Assembly: GCA_965198095.1 (NCBI GenBank)
Contig: OZ240239.1
Span: 868,001 to 932,000, forward strand
DNA from: CBDFJH01 sp965198095
Lineage (GTDB): Bacteria > Latescibacterota > UBA2968 > GCA-2709665
Direction: 5' to 3'
DNA: 64,000 nt
Shown: in pieces, positions 1 through 8,584 of the stretch
How positions within the stretch are numbered: the stretch's first letter is position 1
Layout: the number at the start of each line of letters is the position of its first letter
Made by a program: the position numbers and the translations under genes
The notes under the pieces: generated by a model
What the model was told of the DNA's origin: nothing
The model's input: only the letters and a program-made list of their open reading frames with translations
The model's database searches: none

Positions 1-1210
1 ACAGGGGATTGGTCAACAGCTTCTTGGGGACTTCGTTCGCGATCATGCCGCAAATCAGGTCCCGGGTTTCCTGGCTCCTTTCTGCTTTGCGAATGACGAA
101 GTTCAGCAGGAACCGGCTGCGACCGATCTGCTGCATTCGAGAGCTGACTTTCAACGCGTCACCGATTTCACTCCAAAGACGGCGTTCGTATCGTGACATG
201 GATCGTTCGCTGAAGTCGCGCTCTCGGCACGCATCGTGCGCGCATTCGGCCGCATATCGAGCCGCATACATGGCGTTGCCGATTCCCTCGCCCGTGAACG
301 GGTCGATGAGTCCGGCCGCGTCGCCGACGAGCATGAACCCGTCTCCATAGGACTTCCGACGTTTGCTGCCCACGGGGAGGTTCCAGCCGACCGGCTGCGT
401 CAAGAGGGTGGCGTTCGCAAACCGGTCCTTGAAGCGCGGGCTTTTGATGGTATCGCGGAGGACGGACTTCAGGTCGACGTTCTGCCTTTTGATGAATTCG
501 TGAACCATACCGATCCCGACGTTGGCATAGCCGTTCTCCAACGGAAAGATCCAGAAATATCCGGGAAGCACTTCGTCGACGTAGTGCAATTCGATCTGAT
601 CGGACAGTCCGCTCACGTTTCGATAGTAGCAACGGAGTGCCACGACCCAGTGGCGGGGCTCGTGTTTATAGAGTCCCGTCTTTCTGGCCACCATGGAGTT
701 GAAGCCGTCCGCGCCCAGAACCATGTGACTTCTGAGCTCCAAGCTTTTTTTGCTGTCTGACGGCTTGCCCAGAACGCCGCACACCTGCCCGTCTTCGAAC
801 AACAGATCGCCCACCGTGAATCCTTCGAGACACGCGTCGACGACCTTCCGTGCCTCTTCGAACAGAAAGGTGTCGAAGACTTGGCGTCGGATCACGAATC
901 CCGTGAGGAACTCCTGGTGCGTGGAACATTCGAAGTCTATGTCGACGTCTACTCCGTCGGGGCTTCCAAAGGTCACCCTTCGGATGAATGCGCCCGGCAG
1001 TTGACGCACCTTTTCCAGGAGGCGCAGTTCTCTGAGTACGGTCACCGCCTTTCCGGAGAGGGCGTCGCCGCAGATCTTGTCGCGAGGAAATGTCGATTTG
1101 TCCAGAAGGAGGGTCTTGAGGCCACGGCGTTTCGCATAGAGGGCCGCAGTGGCGCCGGCCGGGCCCCCGCCTACGATGATCAGGTCGTAGATTTCGCTAT
1201 TTGTCGTCAT
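1..1210 (-). CDS. Geranylgeranyl-reductase-like FAD oxidoreductase (C-terminus beyond left edge)
   Basis: The protein starts MTTNSEIYDLIIVGGGPAGA at an ATG at 1210. The Rossmann FAD-binding motif GGGPAGATAA lies at about residues 14-23. The frame stays open to base 2, so at least 403 residues are present and the C-terminus is missing. A second FAD motif, VGDAAGLIDPFTGEGIG, lies near 300-340. This Asp-containing motif is typical of the geranylgeranyl reductase / digeranylgeranylglycerophospholipid reductase family, which saturates isoprenoid chains. Other flavin monooxygenases of this superfamily share both motifs, so the substrate is inferred, not seen. It lies 16 bases after the RNA methyltransferase gene on the same strand and is probably the last visible gene of the ccm operon. 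Reduction of menaquinone side chains would suit a neighbour of cytochrome genes, but that is a guess. Confidence 0.8.
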   Translation of the reverse strand, partial: MTTNSEIYDLIIVGGGPAGATAALYAKRRGLKTLLLDKSTFPRDKICGDALSGKAVTVLRELRLLEKVRQLPGAFIRRVTFGSPDGVDVDIDFECSTHQEFLTGFVIRRQVFDTFLFEEARKVVDACLEGFTVGDLLFEDGQVCGVLGKPSDSKKSLELRSHMVLGADGFNSMVARKTGLYKHEPRHWVVALRCYYRNVSGLSDQIELHYVDEVLPGYFWIFPLENGYANVGIGMVHEFIKRQNVDLKSVLRDTIKSPRFKDRFANATLLTQPVGWNLPVGSKRRKSYGDGFMLVGDAAGLIDPFTGEGIGNAMYAARYAAECAHDACRERDFSERSMSRYERRLWSEIGDALKVSSRMQQIGRSRFLLNFVIRKAERSQETRDLICGMIANEVPKKLLTNPL

Positions 1211-1226
1211 TCGCAACCCCGCGGGC

Positions 1227-2015
1227 TCAAGGCCCGAGACTTGATTCTCTCTGCGTCAGGTGGAACAGAAGGATGCCCGCCGCGACGGCGACGTTCAGGG
1301 AATCGACTTGATCGGAGGTCGGGATCGTTACCGCGACATCCGCGACATCCGCGATCGTCTGCCCTACCCCGGCGGTCTCATTTCCAAGCACGAGCGCGAA
1401 CCGCTTCGTCCCGGATATTTCGAAATAGGGTTTACCGCTTGTCCGGCTACAAAGAACTGCCACGTTTCGGGAACGAAGGTCGTTTATGAGGGAGATCAGA
1501 TCTTCGTCCGTGAAGACGGGCAGACGGAAGATCGATCCCTTGGAGGCACGCACGACCTTGGAATTGAACAGCTCAACGCTTTCCCGAGACAAAAAGAGGG
1601 CCCCGACCCCGGCCGCTTCGGCAGTGCGGAGCATCAGGCCCAGATTCCCCGGATCTCGAATGCGGTCCAGGAGGAGGAAGGGCCGGTTGGACGCCAGCGC
1701 GTGGGCCCGGTCCCAGGAGGGCATCGGCAGCACGCCGAGGACGCCCTCGAGACTCTGGTTCTCGCCCATCCCCCTCATGGCTCGGCGATCCGTCTGCTGA
1801 ACCGGAATCTTTCGCGCCCTCGCCTCGCGAAAGAGATTCGTCAGACGTTCGTCTTCGCCGAGCATCTCCCGGCAAAACAGCATCTGATCCACGCCAGCCC
1901 CCGACCCGAGGGCTTCTTCCGCGAGCCGGATGCCCTCGATCAGGAACCGCCGTTCCTTGTTCCGCGCCTTCCGATGCTTCAGCGCGAGGATCCTTTTGGC
2001 GCCCTTAATGGCCAT
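1227..2015 (-). CDS. SpoU/TrmH-family RNA 2'-O-ribose methyltransferase
   Basis: This 262-residue protein carries the three SpoU/SPOUT motifs in order. Motif 1 is DRIRDPGNLGLMLRTAEA at about 117-135. Motif 2 is ALVLGNETAGV at about 207-217. Motif 3 is IPTSDQVDSLNVAVAAGI at about 231-248. The N-terminal 90 residues resemble the RNA-substrate-binding domain of TsnR/RlmB-like enzymes (KHRKARNKERRFLIEG). The enzyme would methylate a ribose 2'-OH in rRNA or tRNA with S-adenosylmethionine. Which nucleotide is modified cannot be told from sequence. The length is normal for the family. It follows the ccmD-like gene after 115 bases on the same strand, so it may be read through from the ccm operon. Confidence 0.9.
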   Translation of the reverse strand: MAIKGAKRILALKHRKARNKERRFLIEGIRLAEEALGSGAGVDQMLFCREMLGEDERLTNLFREARARKIPVQQTDRRAMRGMGENQSLEGVLGVLPMPSWDRAHALASNRPFLLLDRIRDPGNLGLMLRTAEAAGVGALFLSRESVELFNSKVVRASKGSIFRLPVFTDEDLISLINDLRSRNVAVLCSRTSGKPYFEISGTKRFALVLGNETAGVGQTIADVADVAVTIPTSDQVDSLNVAVAAGILLFHLTQRESSLGP

Positions 2016-2130
2016 GTTCGGTCAGATGAAAATGGGAACGGCCGACGTATCGCATGCAGCGTGACGAATCGCGTTGACGCAAGCCGGCACGGCGCCGACC
2101 GCCGGGAACGAGTTCCGGATGGCTTGTTTT

Positions 2131-2289
2131 CTACGGCGGGTCGTTCGCGCGATGACGATCGAGCGCTTCACGGAGGGCGCCGATCTCGTTCCAGATTTCC
2201 CGTTCCTTACGGGAGATCAGAATGAAATAGACCAGAATCGCCGCCCAAATGAGGGCATAGGCAGCTGCCATGTATTCGAGGTAGTTCAT
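2131..2289 (-). CDS. ccmD: CcmD-like small membrane protein
   Basis: This 52-residue protein (MNYLEYMAAAYALIWAAI...) has one transmembrane segment at about 5-25. A charged cytoplasmic tail follows (SRKEREIWNEIGALREALD). CcmD proteins have exactly this layout. In System I cytochrome c maturation, CcmD stabilises the CcmABC complex and helps release heme-loaded CcmE. The ATG at 2289 was chosen because a GGAG motif lies about 8 bases upstream; longer versions would overlap the end of ccmC. The gene starts 19 bases after the ccmC stop. Small CcmD proteins are poorly conserved, so the call rests on size, topology and position. Confidence 0.75.
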   Translation of the reverse strand: MNYLEYMAAAYALIWAAILVYFILISRKEREIWNEIGALREALDRHRANDPP

Positions 2290-2308
2290 TGTCTGCTCCA
2301 GGTAAAGT

Positions 2309-3022
2309 CTAAGCAGATAAAGCTCCCAGGTCCAGAATTTCGGTCTTGAGGGATGCGAGTTCACGACGCGCGCGCTCGACGGAGACGCGTTTCGTGAGGA
2401 TGGCGCCGAAGAGCGCGATGAACGTGATCGAACAGAAAAGCCAGGCGTGAAGCATGTCGCTCGGCAGGGCGATCTCTTCGGCGCGGATGATCTTCGGGTG
2501 GTGCCCCCGCCAGAGTTCCACGGAAAAATGGATGAGCGGAGCGTCCAGGAATCCGATGATGCCGAGCACGGCCCTGAATTTGGCGCTCCGCGAAGGATCT
2601 TCGGTGTAGCTCCGGAGCATCAGGTAGGCAACGAAGATCAGCCAGAGAACGAGCACGAGCGTGAGCTGAGGGTCCCAGACCCACCACGCACCCCAGATTG
2701 GCTTGGCCCACAGCGACCCGGACAAGAGGACCATACTGCAGAACAAGAGACCGACTTCGGCCGAACAGGAGGCCCAGATGTCCCACAGCGGCTCTTTTCG
2801 CCAGAGGTAGAGGAGACTGAACAGGAAGACGAGGAAAAAGCCTGCATACATCGCAAAGGCCGATGGCACGTGGAAATAGAAAATTTTCTGGGCGAGCTCC
2901 ATCTCCTTTTCGATATCCGCATAGACGAGCGCCATGAACGGAGCGATGAGCATTCCGAGCAGGGCCAGGATGCCGAGGGCGAAGGCGAGCCGATAGAGAC
3001 GGTTGTGGACGTGCGCGTTCAT
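2309..3022 (-). CDS. ccmC: Heme exporter / heme-handling protein CcmC
   Basis: This is a 237-residue, six-helix integral membrane protein. It contains the tryptophan-rich WWD heme-binding signature WGAWWVWDPQLT at about 111-122. Conserved histidines flank it in FYFHVPSAF and IHFSVELWRGHHP. CcmC presents heme in the periplasm and loads it on CcmE. Its ATG overlaps the ccmB stop by four bases (ATGA), which indicates translational coupling. Gene order A-B-C-D is the classic ccm order. Confidence 0.95.
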   Translation of the reverse strand: MNAHVHNRLYRLAFALGILALLGMLIAPFMALVYADIEKEMELAQKIFYFHVPSAFAMYAGFFLVFLFSLLYLWRKEPLWDIWASCSAEVGLLFCSMVLLSGSLWAKPIWGAWWVWDPQLTLVLVLWLIFVAYLMLRSYTEDPSRSAKFRAVLGIIGFLDAPLIHFSVELWRGHHPKIIRAEEIALPSDMLHAWLFCSITFIALFGAILTKRVSVERARRELASLKTEILDLGALSA

Positions 3023-3699
3023 TCTTCCACCACGTGATCGAACAGGAGGAGGGATGCGACCAAGAAGATGATCGAGAAGCTCGCTCCGAGCTTGAACCAG
3101 TGGCTCACGCCGGACAGGGGTTCCCCGTCGAGGGCTGCGCCGAACGTCTCAACGGCGGCGAGGAGGACTGGAACCAGGATCGGGAGGGTGAGCATCGGAA
3201 GAAAGACCTCCCGCATACGGGTGTGGATCGACATGGCCGAGAAAAGCGTCCCGACCGCCGTGAACCCCAAGGTTCCGACGAAGAGCGACGGCAGCAGGCG
3301 GAGCAGGTGGTCCCAGATCGGAACGTTCAGGAATACGGCAAAGAGAGGAAGGATGATGACTTCCACCGCCACCATCGTGAGGAAGTTGGCCGCGGCCTTG
3401 CCCAGATAGATGGTGGCCCGGTCCGACGGCGTCAGGAGCAATCCCAGGAGCGCGTCGTTCTCCCGCTCGAGGATAAAGGAGCGGTTCAAGCCGAGCAGTC
3501 CGGCAAACGTGACCGTCGCCCAGAAGATGCCCGGGGCGGCGGACCGAATCTCTTCAGAGCCGGGACGGAACGCAAAGTTGAAGACGAGGAGCATGAGGAT
3601 CGAGAAGAAACACATGGCGCTGAACCGCTCCTTGGTTCTGGCCTCGGTTTTCAGGTCTTTCCAGAGGATGGCTGTCAGCTGACGCATAAACAGCGGCAT
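3019..3699 (-). CDS. ccmB: Heme ABC exporter permease CcmB
   Basis: The product is 226 residues from the ATG at 3699, with six predicted transmembrane helices and the CcmB-family segment LNRSFILERENDALLGLLL. CcmB is the permease partner of CcmA; the complex uses ATP to release holo-CcmE from CcmC. The ATG at 3699 is preferred because GAGGA lies about 10 bases upstream and the protein then begins MPLFMRQLTAILWKDL, as expected for the family. An upstream TTG (3750) would lengthen it by 17 residues and overlap ccmA. It ends in a four-base overlap with ccmC. Confidence 0.93.
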   Translation of the reverse strand: MPLFMRQLTAILWKDLKTEARTKERFSAMCFFSILMLLVFNFAFRPGSEEIRSAAPGIFWATVTFAGLLGLNRSFILERENDALLGLLLTPSDRATIYLGKAAANFLTMVAVEVIILPLFAVFLNVPIWDHLLRLLPSLFVGTLGFTAVGTLFSAMSIHTRMREVFLPMLTLPILVPVLLAAVETFGAALDGEPLSGVSHWFKLGASFSIIFLVASLLLFDHVVEE

Positions 3700-3724
3700 C
3701 GGTCTCACGTCCTCGCGGGGTTCG

Positions 3725-4471
3725 TCACCGCTTTCGCAGGTCTTCTTCAATGGCTTCGTTGTAGAACGTCTTGAGGTTCTCCGGTTCCAGACCTTCGGCT
3801 TCGCCCTGAACGGCGATTCGACCTCGATTCAGGATGAGGAAGCGGTCGGACAGCGAGAGGGCGTCTTCCAGGTTATGGGTGGCAAAGCATATCGTCCGAG
3901 CCTCTTCGCGCCACCGCGTGAGCATGTCGGCGAGGATCTCTCCGGCCGCGTCATCCAGGCCGGTGAAGGGCTCGTCGAGGAGAAGGATCGAAGGCGTGTG
4001 GAGCGTCGCCCGGGCGATGGCGAGGCGCTGCTTCATGCCTCGGGAAAATTCTCTCACCTTGTTGTCCTCGCGGCCGCTGAGGCCGACCTCCGACAACGCT
4101 GACGCCACGCGGTGGCGCAACGCCTTGAGATCATACATTCGACCATAGAACAGCAAGTTTTCCCGTGCGGTCAAGTCGTCGTAGAGCAGCGTCTGATGGA
4201 AGACCGCGCCGATGCGGAAACGCACCCGCTCCGGCTCGCGCCGGGCGTCGATTCCGTGGATCCAGACCCGGCCGCTGCTGGGCTTGCTCAGCGTCGCCAT
4301 CAGGTGCAGCAACGTCGTCTTTCCAGCCCCGTTCGGACCGAAGAGGGCGAGCGACGTGCCTGCGCGGAGGCTCAAATCTATCCCGGCCAGCGCCGAGACG
4401 TGTCCGAAACGCTTGGCGACTCGACTGAGCCGGACCGCGGGTTGCGCGTCCACGACGGGGCTAGGCCTCAT
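3725..4471 (-). CDS. ccmA: Heme ABC exporter ATP-binding protein CcmA
   Basis: The 248-residue ABC ATPase has Walker A GPNGAGKT at about 45-52, signature FSRGMKQRLAIAR at about 142-154 and Walker B ILLLDEPFTGLD at about 162-173. The switch histidine lies in FATHNLED. It pairs with CcmB and drives release of heme-loaded CcmE. The C-terminal tail (NLKTFYNEAIEEDLRKR) is typical of FCB-group CcmA proteins. The ATG overlaps the preceding gene by 11 bases. Confidence 0.92.
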   Translation of the reverse strand: MRPSPVVDAQPAVRLSRVAKRFGHVSALAGIDLSLRAGTSLALFGPNGAGKTTLLHLMATLSKPSSGRVWIHGIDARREPERVRFRIGAVFHQTLLYDDLTARENLLFYGRMYDLKALRHRVASALSEVGLSGREDNKVREFSRGMKQRLAIARATLHTPSILLLDEPFTGLDDAAGEILADMLTRWREEARTICFATHNLEDALSLSDRFLILNRGRIAVQGEAEGLEPENLKTFYNEAIEEDLRKR

Positions 4472-5591
4472 CGTCCGAGTCGAGTGATTCCGTGAGTAGG
4501 GTCCCTTCCGCCATCAGGGTCTTCCGCCTCGCTTCGTAGTCCGGCTCCGAGACCTCTCCTGCCTCGCGGCGGTCGTCCAGGTCGGCGATCTGTTCGAGTA
4601 TGGCGGCCCTCCGGCGTCGGATCTCTTCCTGACCGGCGGGCAGGGCCGGGGACGCCGCTTTCGATTCGAGCCCTCTGCGAGGGCGGAAGTAGAAGAAAAG
4701 GAGGACCAGGGCAAGTCCGCCGAACGCCCACGCGGGGTTCCGCCCTGAAAGCCATTCGAAGAAGGAGCGCCTGTCCAGACGGACGTCGATCGTGTCTCCG
4801 GGCTTCAGCTTCTCGCCGGAAAATCTCAGGAATCGGCGCTGCCCGAGGGTGACGTCGCCCGAGGCCCTCAGGCGCGGGGCATGCGCTTGCGCGTCTGTCG
4901 GAGCGATTAAAACGACGATAGACTCCGTGGGATATCTGACTTCCTGAAGGAGCCTTCCGGAATCGGGCATCCGGAAGGCGAAGACGAGTCGTCGAAGACC
5001 GGGCTTCACCGGGTTCGGATCGACGAGGATGTCACCGTGGAGGTGGAGGCGTCGAGGTCCTTCCTCGACGCGGGTCACGCCTTCCGGAAGCGGGACCTCG
5101 AGCCCGTGACCGCGTTCTTCTCCCGTGAGATAGGTGCGGTCCCCGTTGTTCAGAGCGATGAGAAGCTGAGTCACGCTGTCTGCCTGAGCGTCGATCACGA
5201 TGTGGTGGGAGAGGATCCTGAGCGCCGTTTCAGACCGTGTGGTGTCATAGACGGCGATCTCGTGCGGACCCTGATCGCGCGCAACCTCTGCGTGGAAATA
5301 TTCCACACCGGAATAGGCAGCCCACAGAAAATACGGTTTCCCTTTCTCGTCCGGGCCGATTTCGAAGGCAAAACGACCTTCAAGGTCTGTCGTATCTCTG
5401 CCCACCTCCACATCGCTCTGGCCGTGACGAAGCAGGGTGACCACGCAGTTGTCTGCGGGCTCGGACAACGTGCGGTTGACGACCCGGCCTTGGATCAGGC
5501 CGGCCTGGGCACGCGGGGAAAGAAGGAGCGGAAGGAGTAAAGCCACGGCGAGCAGGCCAACGTTGGCGAGGGGGTTCGGTTCGGGCGCCAC
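4461..5591 (-). CDS. Membrane-anchored ccm-operon protein with carboxypeptidase-regulatory-like N-terminus
   Basis: The 376-residue protein starts at a GTG. A signal peptide (VGLLAVALLLPLLLSPRAQA) covers about 11-30. A carboxypeptidase-regulatory-like beta-sandwich follows (QGRVVNRTLSEPADN...DLEGRFAFEI, about 33-80). Next is a periplasmic region, then one transmembrane helix at about 288-306 followed by an RPRRG stop-transfer. The short cytoplasmic tail (RRRAAILEQIADLDDRREAGEVSEPDYEARR) resembles the CcmI/zinc-ribbon signature of the next gene upstream. It lies between ccmH-related genes and ccmA, so a role in apocytochrome handling or Ccm complex assembly is likely. No enzymatic motif is seen. 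Confidence 0.7.
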   Translation of the reverse strand: MAPEPNPLANVGLLAVALLLPLLLSPRAQAGLIQGRVVNRTLSEPADNCVVTLLRHGQSDVEVGRDTTDLEGRFAFEIGPDEKGKPYFLWAAYSGVEYFHAEVARDQGPHEIAVYDTTRSETALRILSHHIVIDAQADSVTQLLIALNNGDRTYLTGEERGHGLEVPLPEGVTRVEEGPRRLHLHGDILVDPNPVKPGLRRLVFAFRMPDSGRLLQEVRYPTESIVVLIAPTDAQAHAPRLRASGDVTLGQRRFLRFSGEKLKPGDTIDVRLDRRSFFEWLSGRNPAWAFGGLALVLLFFYFRPRRGLESKAASPALPAGQEEIRRRRAAILEQIADLDDRREAGEVSEPDYEARRKTLMAEGTLLTESLDSDDEA

Positions 5592-5597
5592 GAGACG

Positions 5598-6023
5598 TCA
5601 ACTCCGGCTGACGGAGACGCCGCAGCCGGGACAGAATCGGGCATCGGCGGGCAGGGTGGCGTCGCAATCCGGACAGGTGCGGCTCGATCTCTTCTTTCGA
5701 AGGGCCGAGACTTCCGCCTCAATCCGTCCTGCGATCGTTTCGGTCCGGCTGCTCGATTTGTCGAGGGCCTTGAGCAGCGTGATGGCGTACTTTTCGTAGC
5801 GGGTGCGCGTCTGCCGATAGTCCGCTTCTTCGACCTTCCCCATCCGATAGTCGAAGTCGAGCTCCTGGATGGCGGTGTAGACCCGCTCCCGGTCCTCCAA
5901 CATGCTCCGGCGTCGCGTCTCTCTCCGGGAGAGTTCCCGGATCCGGCCGCCGGGGGCGAAGAACGGCCGAATGACGAAAAGGAGCACGGCCGTCGTCAGC
6001 AGGATGTAGGTGAGCTCAATCAC
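5598..6023 (-). CDS. Membrane-anchored zinc-ribbon protein, CcmI-like tail
   Basis: The 141-residue protein has an N-terminal transmembrane helix (MIELTYILLTTAVLLFVI). A helical segment (YTAIQELDFDYRMGKVEEADYRQTR) of the kind found in CcmI-like cytochrome c biogenesis proteins follows. A C-terminal zinc ribbon has two CxxC pairs (CPDCDATLP...FCPGCG, about 117-134). It overlaps the ccmH stop by four bases and is followed six bases later by the next operon gene. The context points to a scaffold role in cytochrome c maturation. The two-gene pair here seems to stand in for CcmI, which is inference. Confidence 0.72.
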   Translation of the reverse strand: MIELTYILLTTAVLLFVIRPFFAPGGRIRELSRRETRRRSMLEDRERVYTAIQELDFDYRMGKVEEADYRQTRTRYEKYAITLLKALDKSSSRTETIAGRIEAEVSALRKKRSSRTCPDCDATLPADARFCPGCGVSVSRS

Positions 6024-6490
6024 GCGTCGAACTTCCTCAGCTCAGCATCGAGCCTCTCACGGTAGGACGCATCGTCCACGCCGCCTGGTGGCTGAGCTCC
6101 CGGTTTGCCTCGGCTCCTGTACCCCTTCAGGGCGACCGACCGGACCACGAAGCCTCCAGCGATCAATGCGACGACGGGCATCACCCAGGCGGTGAGGTGG
6201 AACCCTTCCGTGGGCGGAGCGGACAGGACTTCGTGTCCGAACTCTCGGATGAACTCGGCCACCACGGCATCCTTGTCCTGGCCGGCTTCGAGGGCGTCGG
6301 AGATGCGCCGGCGGTTCTCGTCGGCCCACCCGCAGACGCACTCGTCGAGCGGTCGGCGCGCGCAGTCCCCGCAGAGACAGGCGAGCTCCCTGGCGACCTC
6401 CTTCACCCGAGCCTGGGTCACCCCGGCGTGCGCCGGTATGGGAAGAAGAGGGCAGAGACCCAGCAGGAAGATGCAGACGCCCCGGTTCAT
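6020..6490 (-). CDS. ccmH: Cytochrome c-type biogenesis protein CcmH (divergent cysteine motif)
   Basis: From the ATG at 6490, which overlaps the ccmF stop as ATGA, the protein has 156 residues. It has a signal peptide (to about residue 22), a short periplasmic domain, and one transmembrane helix at about 102-120. CcmH/CcmL-type proteins reduce apocytochrome cysteines with an LRCxxC motif. Here the equivalent is LACLCGDC (Cys38, Cys40, Cys43), followed by a second pair at Cys51 and Cys53 (DECVCGWADENRRRI). The pattern is that of divergent FCB-group CcmH proteins rather than the E. coli form. It is notable because the CcmE here is the Cys type. Confidence 0.85.
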   Translation of the reverse strand: MNRGVCIFLLGLCPLLPIPAHAGVTQARVKEVARELACLCGDCARRPLDECVCGWADENRRRISDALEAGQDKDAVVAEFIREFGHEVLSAPPTEGFHLTAWVMPVVALIAGGFVVRSVALKGYRSRGKPGAQPPGGVDDASYRERLDAELRKFDA

Positions 6491-8523
6491 ACGGCAACGT
6501 CCCTTCTCAGCTCGCCGAGCGCCTGGGTCACGCGTCTGCGGAGCCGCTTCTCGCGTTTGTCCGGCCACATGGTGACGATCGTTCCAAGCGTGATGACCCA
6601 GGCCCCGATCCAGACCCATACGACAAGCGGGTTCACGTAGGCACGGAAGAAGGCGTCCTCGGTTTCGTTCAGGCCTTCAAAGAGGACGTAGAGGTCCTCC
6701 CTGAGGTCGGACCGAATCGCGACTTCAGTTGTGCGCGGCTGATTCCTCCGGCTGTGGTAGGTGTGCCGCTCCGGCCACATCGTACCCAGGCGCGTGCCGT
6801 CGCGGTAGACGCCCAGCTGTGTCGAGAGCACGATGTTGAGCGGGTTGATGGTTTCGGTAAAGCCTTCGTAGACGAGTCGATAGTTGCCGACGTCGAGAGA
6901 CTCCCCATACTTCAGGCCGGCCTCCGTCTCCTTGTTGAAGGCGTTGCCCGTGAACCCGATGAAGACGAGGACGACGCCGAAGTGGATCAGGTATCCGCCA
7001 TAACGACGTTTGTTCCTGGCGATCAGGTTCGCGATGGCCGTCGGAAAGAGCTCTCCAGCCCTGCTCCCCCGTGCCCGTGCGCCCCTGTGAAACTCGGCGG
7101 CGATCGTCGTGACGACGAAACCGCAGAGGGCGAACGAGAGGAGGGCATAGGCGTCGCGTATGCCCAGGATCCAGCAGAAGAGGCCGCAGAGCAGCCCGAA
7201 GAGGGTGGGAACGGTGAAGTGCCTTCTCAGGCTTCGACCCGAGGTCTTGCGCCAGGCCAGAAGGGGTCCTATGCCCATCAGGAAGAGGAGCAGGAGGCCG
7301 ACCGGGACCATGACCGCGTTGAAGAAGGGCGGGCCCACCGTAATCTTGGATCCGGTCACCGCCTCCGAGATCACGGGAAACATCGTGCCCCAGAAGACGG
7401 CAAAGGCGGCCGTGAGGAAGAGCAGGTTGTTCAGCAGAAATCCGCCCTCCCTGGAGACGGGGGATTCGTACTCGTTCGGGCTCTTGAGCAGGTCCAGGCG
7501 ACTCAGGAGGAAATAGGCCGAGAAGAGAAGGATGGCCACGACGAATCCGGAGAAGGCCGGACCGATGGGCGAACGTGCGAAAGCGTGCACGGAGGAGACG
7601 ACGCCACTTCGGGTCAGGAAGGTCCCGTAGATGCACAGCGTGAAGGTCAGGATGATCAGGAACATGTTCCATACCTTGAGCATCCCCCGTTTCTCCTGGA
7701 TCATCACGGAGTGCAGATAGGCGGTTCCGGTCAACCAGGGCAGCAACGCCGCGTTCTCCACGGGGTCCCAGCCCCAGTAGCCGCCCCAGCCGAGGACCAC
7801 GTAAGCCCACTTTCCGCCGAGGAGCTGTCCCGTGCCGAGGAAGAACCAGGGCACGATCGTCCAGCGCCGCATCGAGCGGAGCCACTCTTCGTTGACCTGC
7901 CGGCTGATGAGGGCCGCCATCGCGAAGGCGAACGGGACGGTGAACCCGACGTAGCCGTGGTAGAGCATCGGGGGATGTATGGCCATGGCCGGGTGGATCA
8001 GCAGGGGATTCATGCCCTCTCCGTCCAACGGCGCGAAACCGGCGGCGATCCCTTCGACGTCGCTGATCAACCGGAACGGATTCTCGTAGATCGCGATGAC
8101 GCCGATGAAGAAGATCTGAACGCCGGCCAATATGGCGGCGGCATACGAGGCCAGGGGTCCGCGGAAGGCCCGGGATTTGAGCACGGCGAAGAAACTGAAC
8201 CCCGACAGGACCAGGGCCCATAAGAGCATGGAGCCCTCCATCCCGGACCACAGCGCCGTGAATTTGTAGAGTGTGGGAAGGTCGCGGCTGGAGTTCGTGG
8301 CGACGTAAGAGACGTCGAACCGGTCGGTCAGCAGGAGGTATTCGAGAAGCGCCCAGGCCAGAACGGTCAGACCGAAGCAGGCGTAGACGGCGTGCTCGGC
8401 GCTGCGCGCCAAGCCCGCCCGGCGCGTCCTTGCCGCCAGGACGGCGACGATCGCGGCGTAGAGTGCGGTGAAGAGGGCGAGCCAGATCAGGAAATTGCCG
8501 AGGTCCGGTATCTCTGTTCCCAT
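6487..8523 (-). CDS. ccmF: Cytochrome c heme lyase subunit CcmF
   Basis: The 678-residue polytopic membrane protein has the WWD heme-handling motif WGGYWGWDPVENAALLPWL at about 247-265. Conserved segments SLWSGMEGSMLLW-like (LWSGMEGSMLLWAL, about 91-104) and MLYHGYVGFTVPFAFA (about 186-201) also match CcmF/NrfE. CcmF with CcmH attaches heme to the CXXCH motifs of apocytochromes. The ATG at 8523 lies 61 bases after the ccmE stop. Length is normal for the family. Confidence 0.95.
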   Translation of the reverse strand: MGTEIPDLGNFLIWLALFTALYAAIVAVLAARTRRAGLARSAEHAVYACFGLTVLAWALLEYLLLTDRFDVSYVATNSSRDLPTLYKFTALWSGMEGSMLLWALVLSGFSFFAVLKSRAFRGPLASYAAAILAGVQIFFIGVIAIYENPFRLISDVEGIAAGFAPLDGEGMNPLLIHPAMAIHPPMLYHGYVGFTVPFAFAMAALISRQVNEEWLRSMRRWTIVPWFFLGTGQLLGGKWAYVVLGWGGYWGWDPVENAALLPWLTGTAYLHSVMIQEKRGMLKVWNMFLIILTFTLCIYGTFLTRSGVVSSVHAFARSPIGPAFSGFVVAILLFSAYFLLSRLDLLKSPNEYESPVSREGGFLLNNLLFLTAAFAVFWGTMFPVISEAVTGSKITVGPPFFNAVMVPVGLLLLFLMGIGPLLAWRKTSGRSLRRHFTVPTLFGLLCGLFCWILGIRDAYALLSFALCGFVVTTIAAEFHRGARARGSRAGELFPTAIANLIARNKRRYGGYLIHFGVVLVFIGFTGNAFNKETEAGLKYGESLDVGNYRLVYEGFTETINPLNIVLSTQLGVYRDGTRLGTMWPERHTYHSRRNQPRTTEVAIRSDLREDLYVLFEGLNETEDAFFRAYVNPLVVWVWIGAWVITLGTIVTMWPDKREKRLRRRVTQALGELRRDVAV

Positions 8524-8584
8524 GGAGGTCCCGACTTGCTGCGCGGACGATTCAGGATCGACGACGGTGGCACGTGGGCCGCGT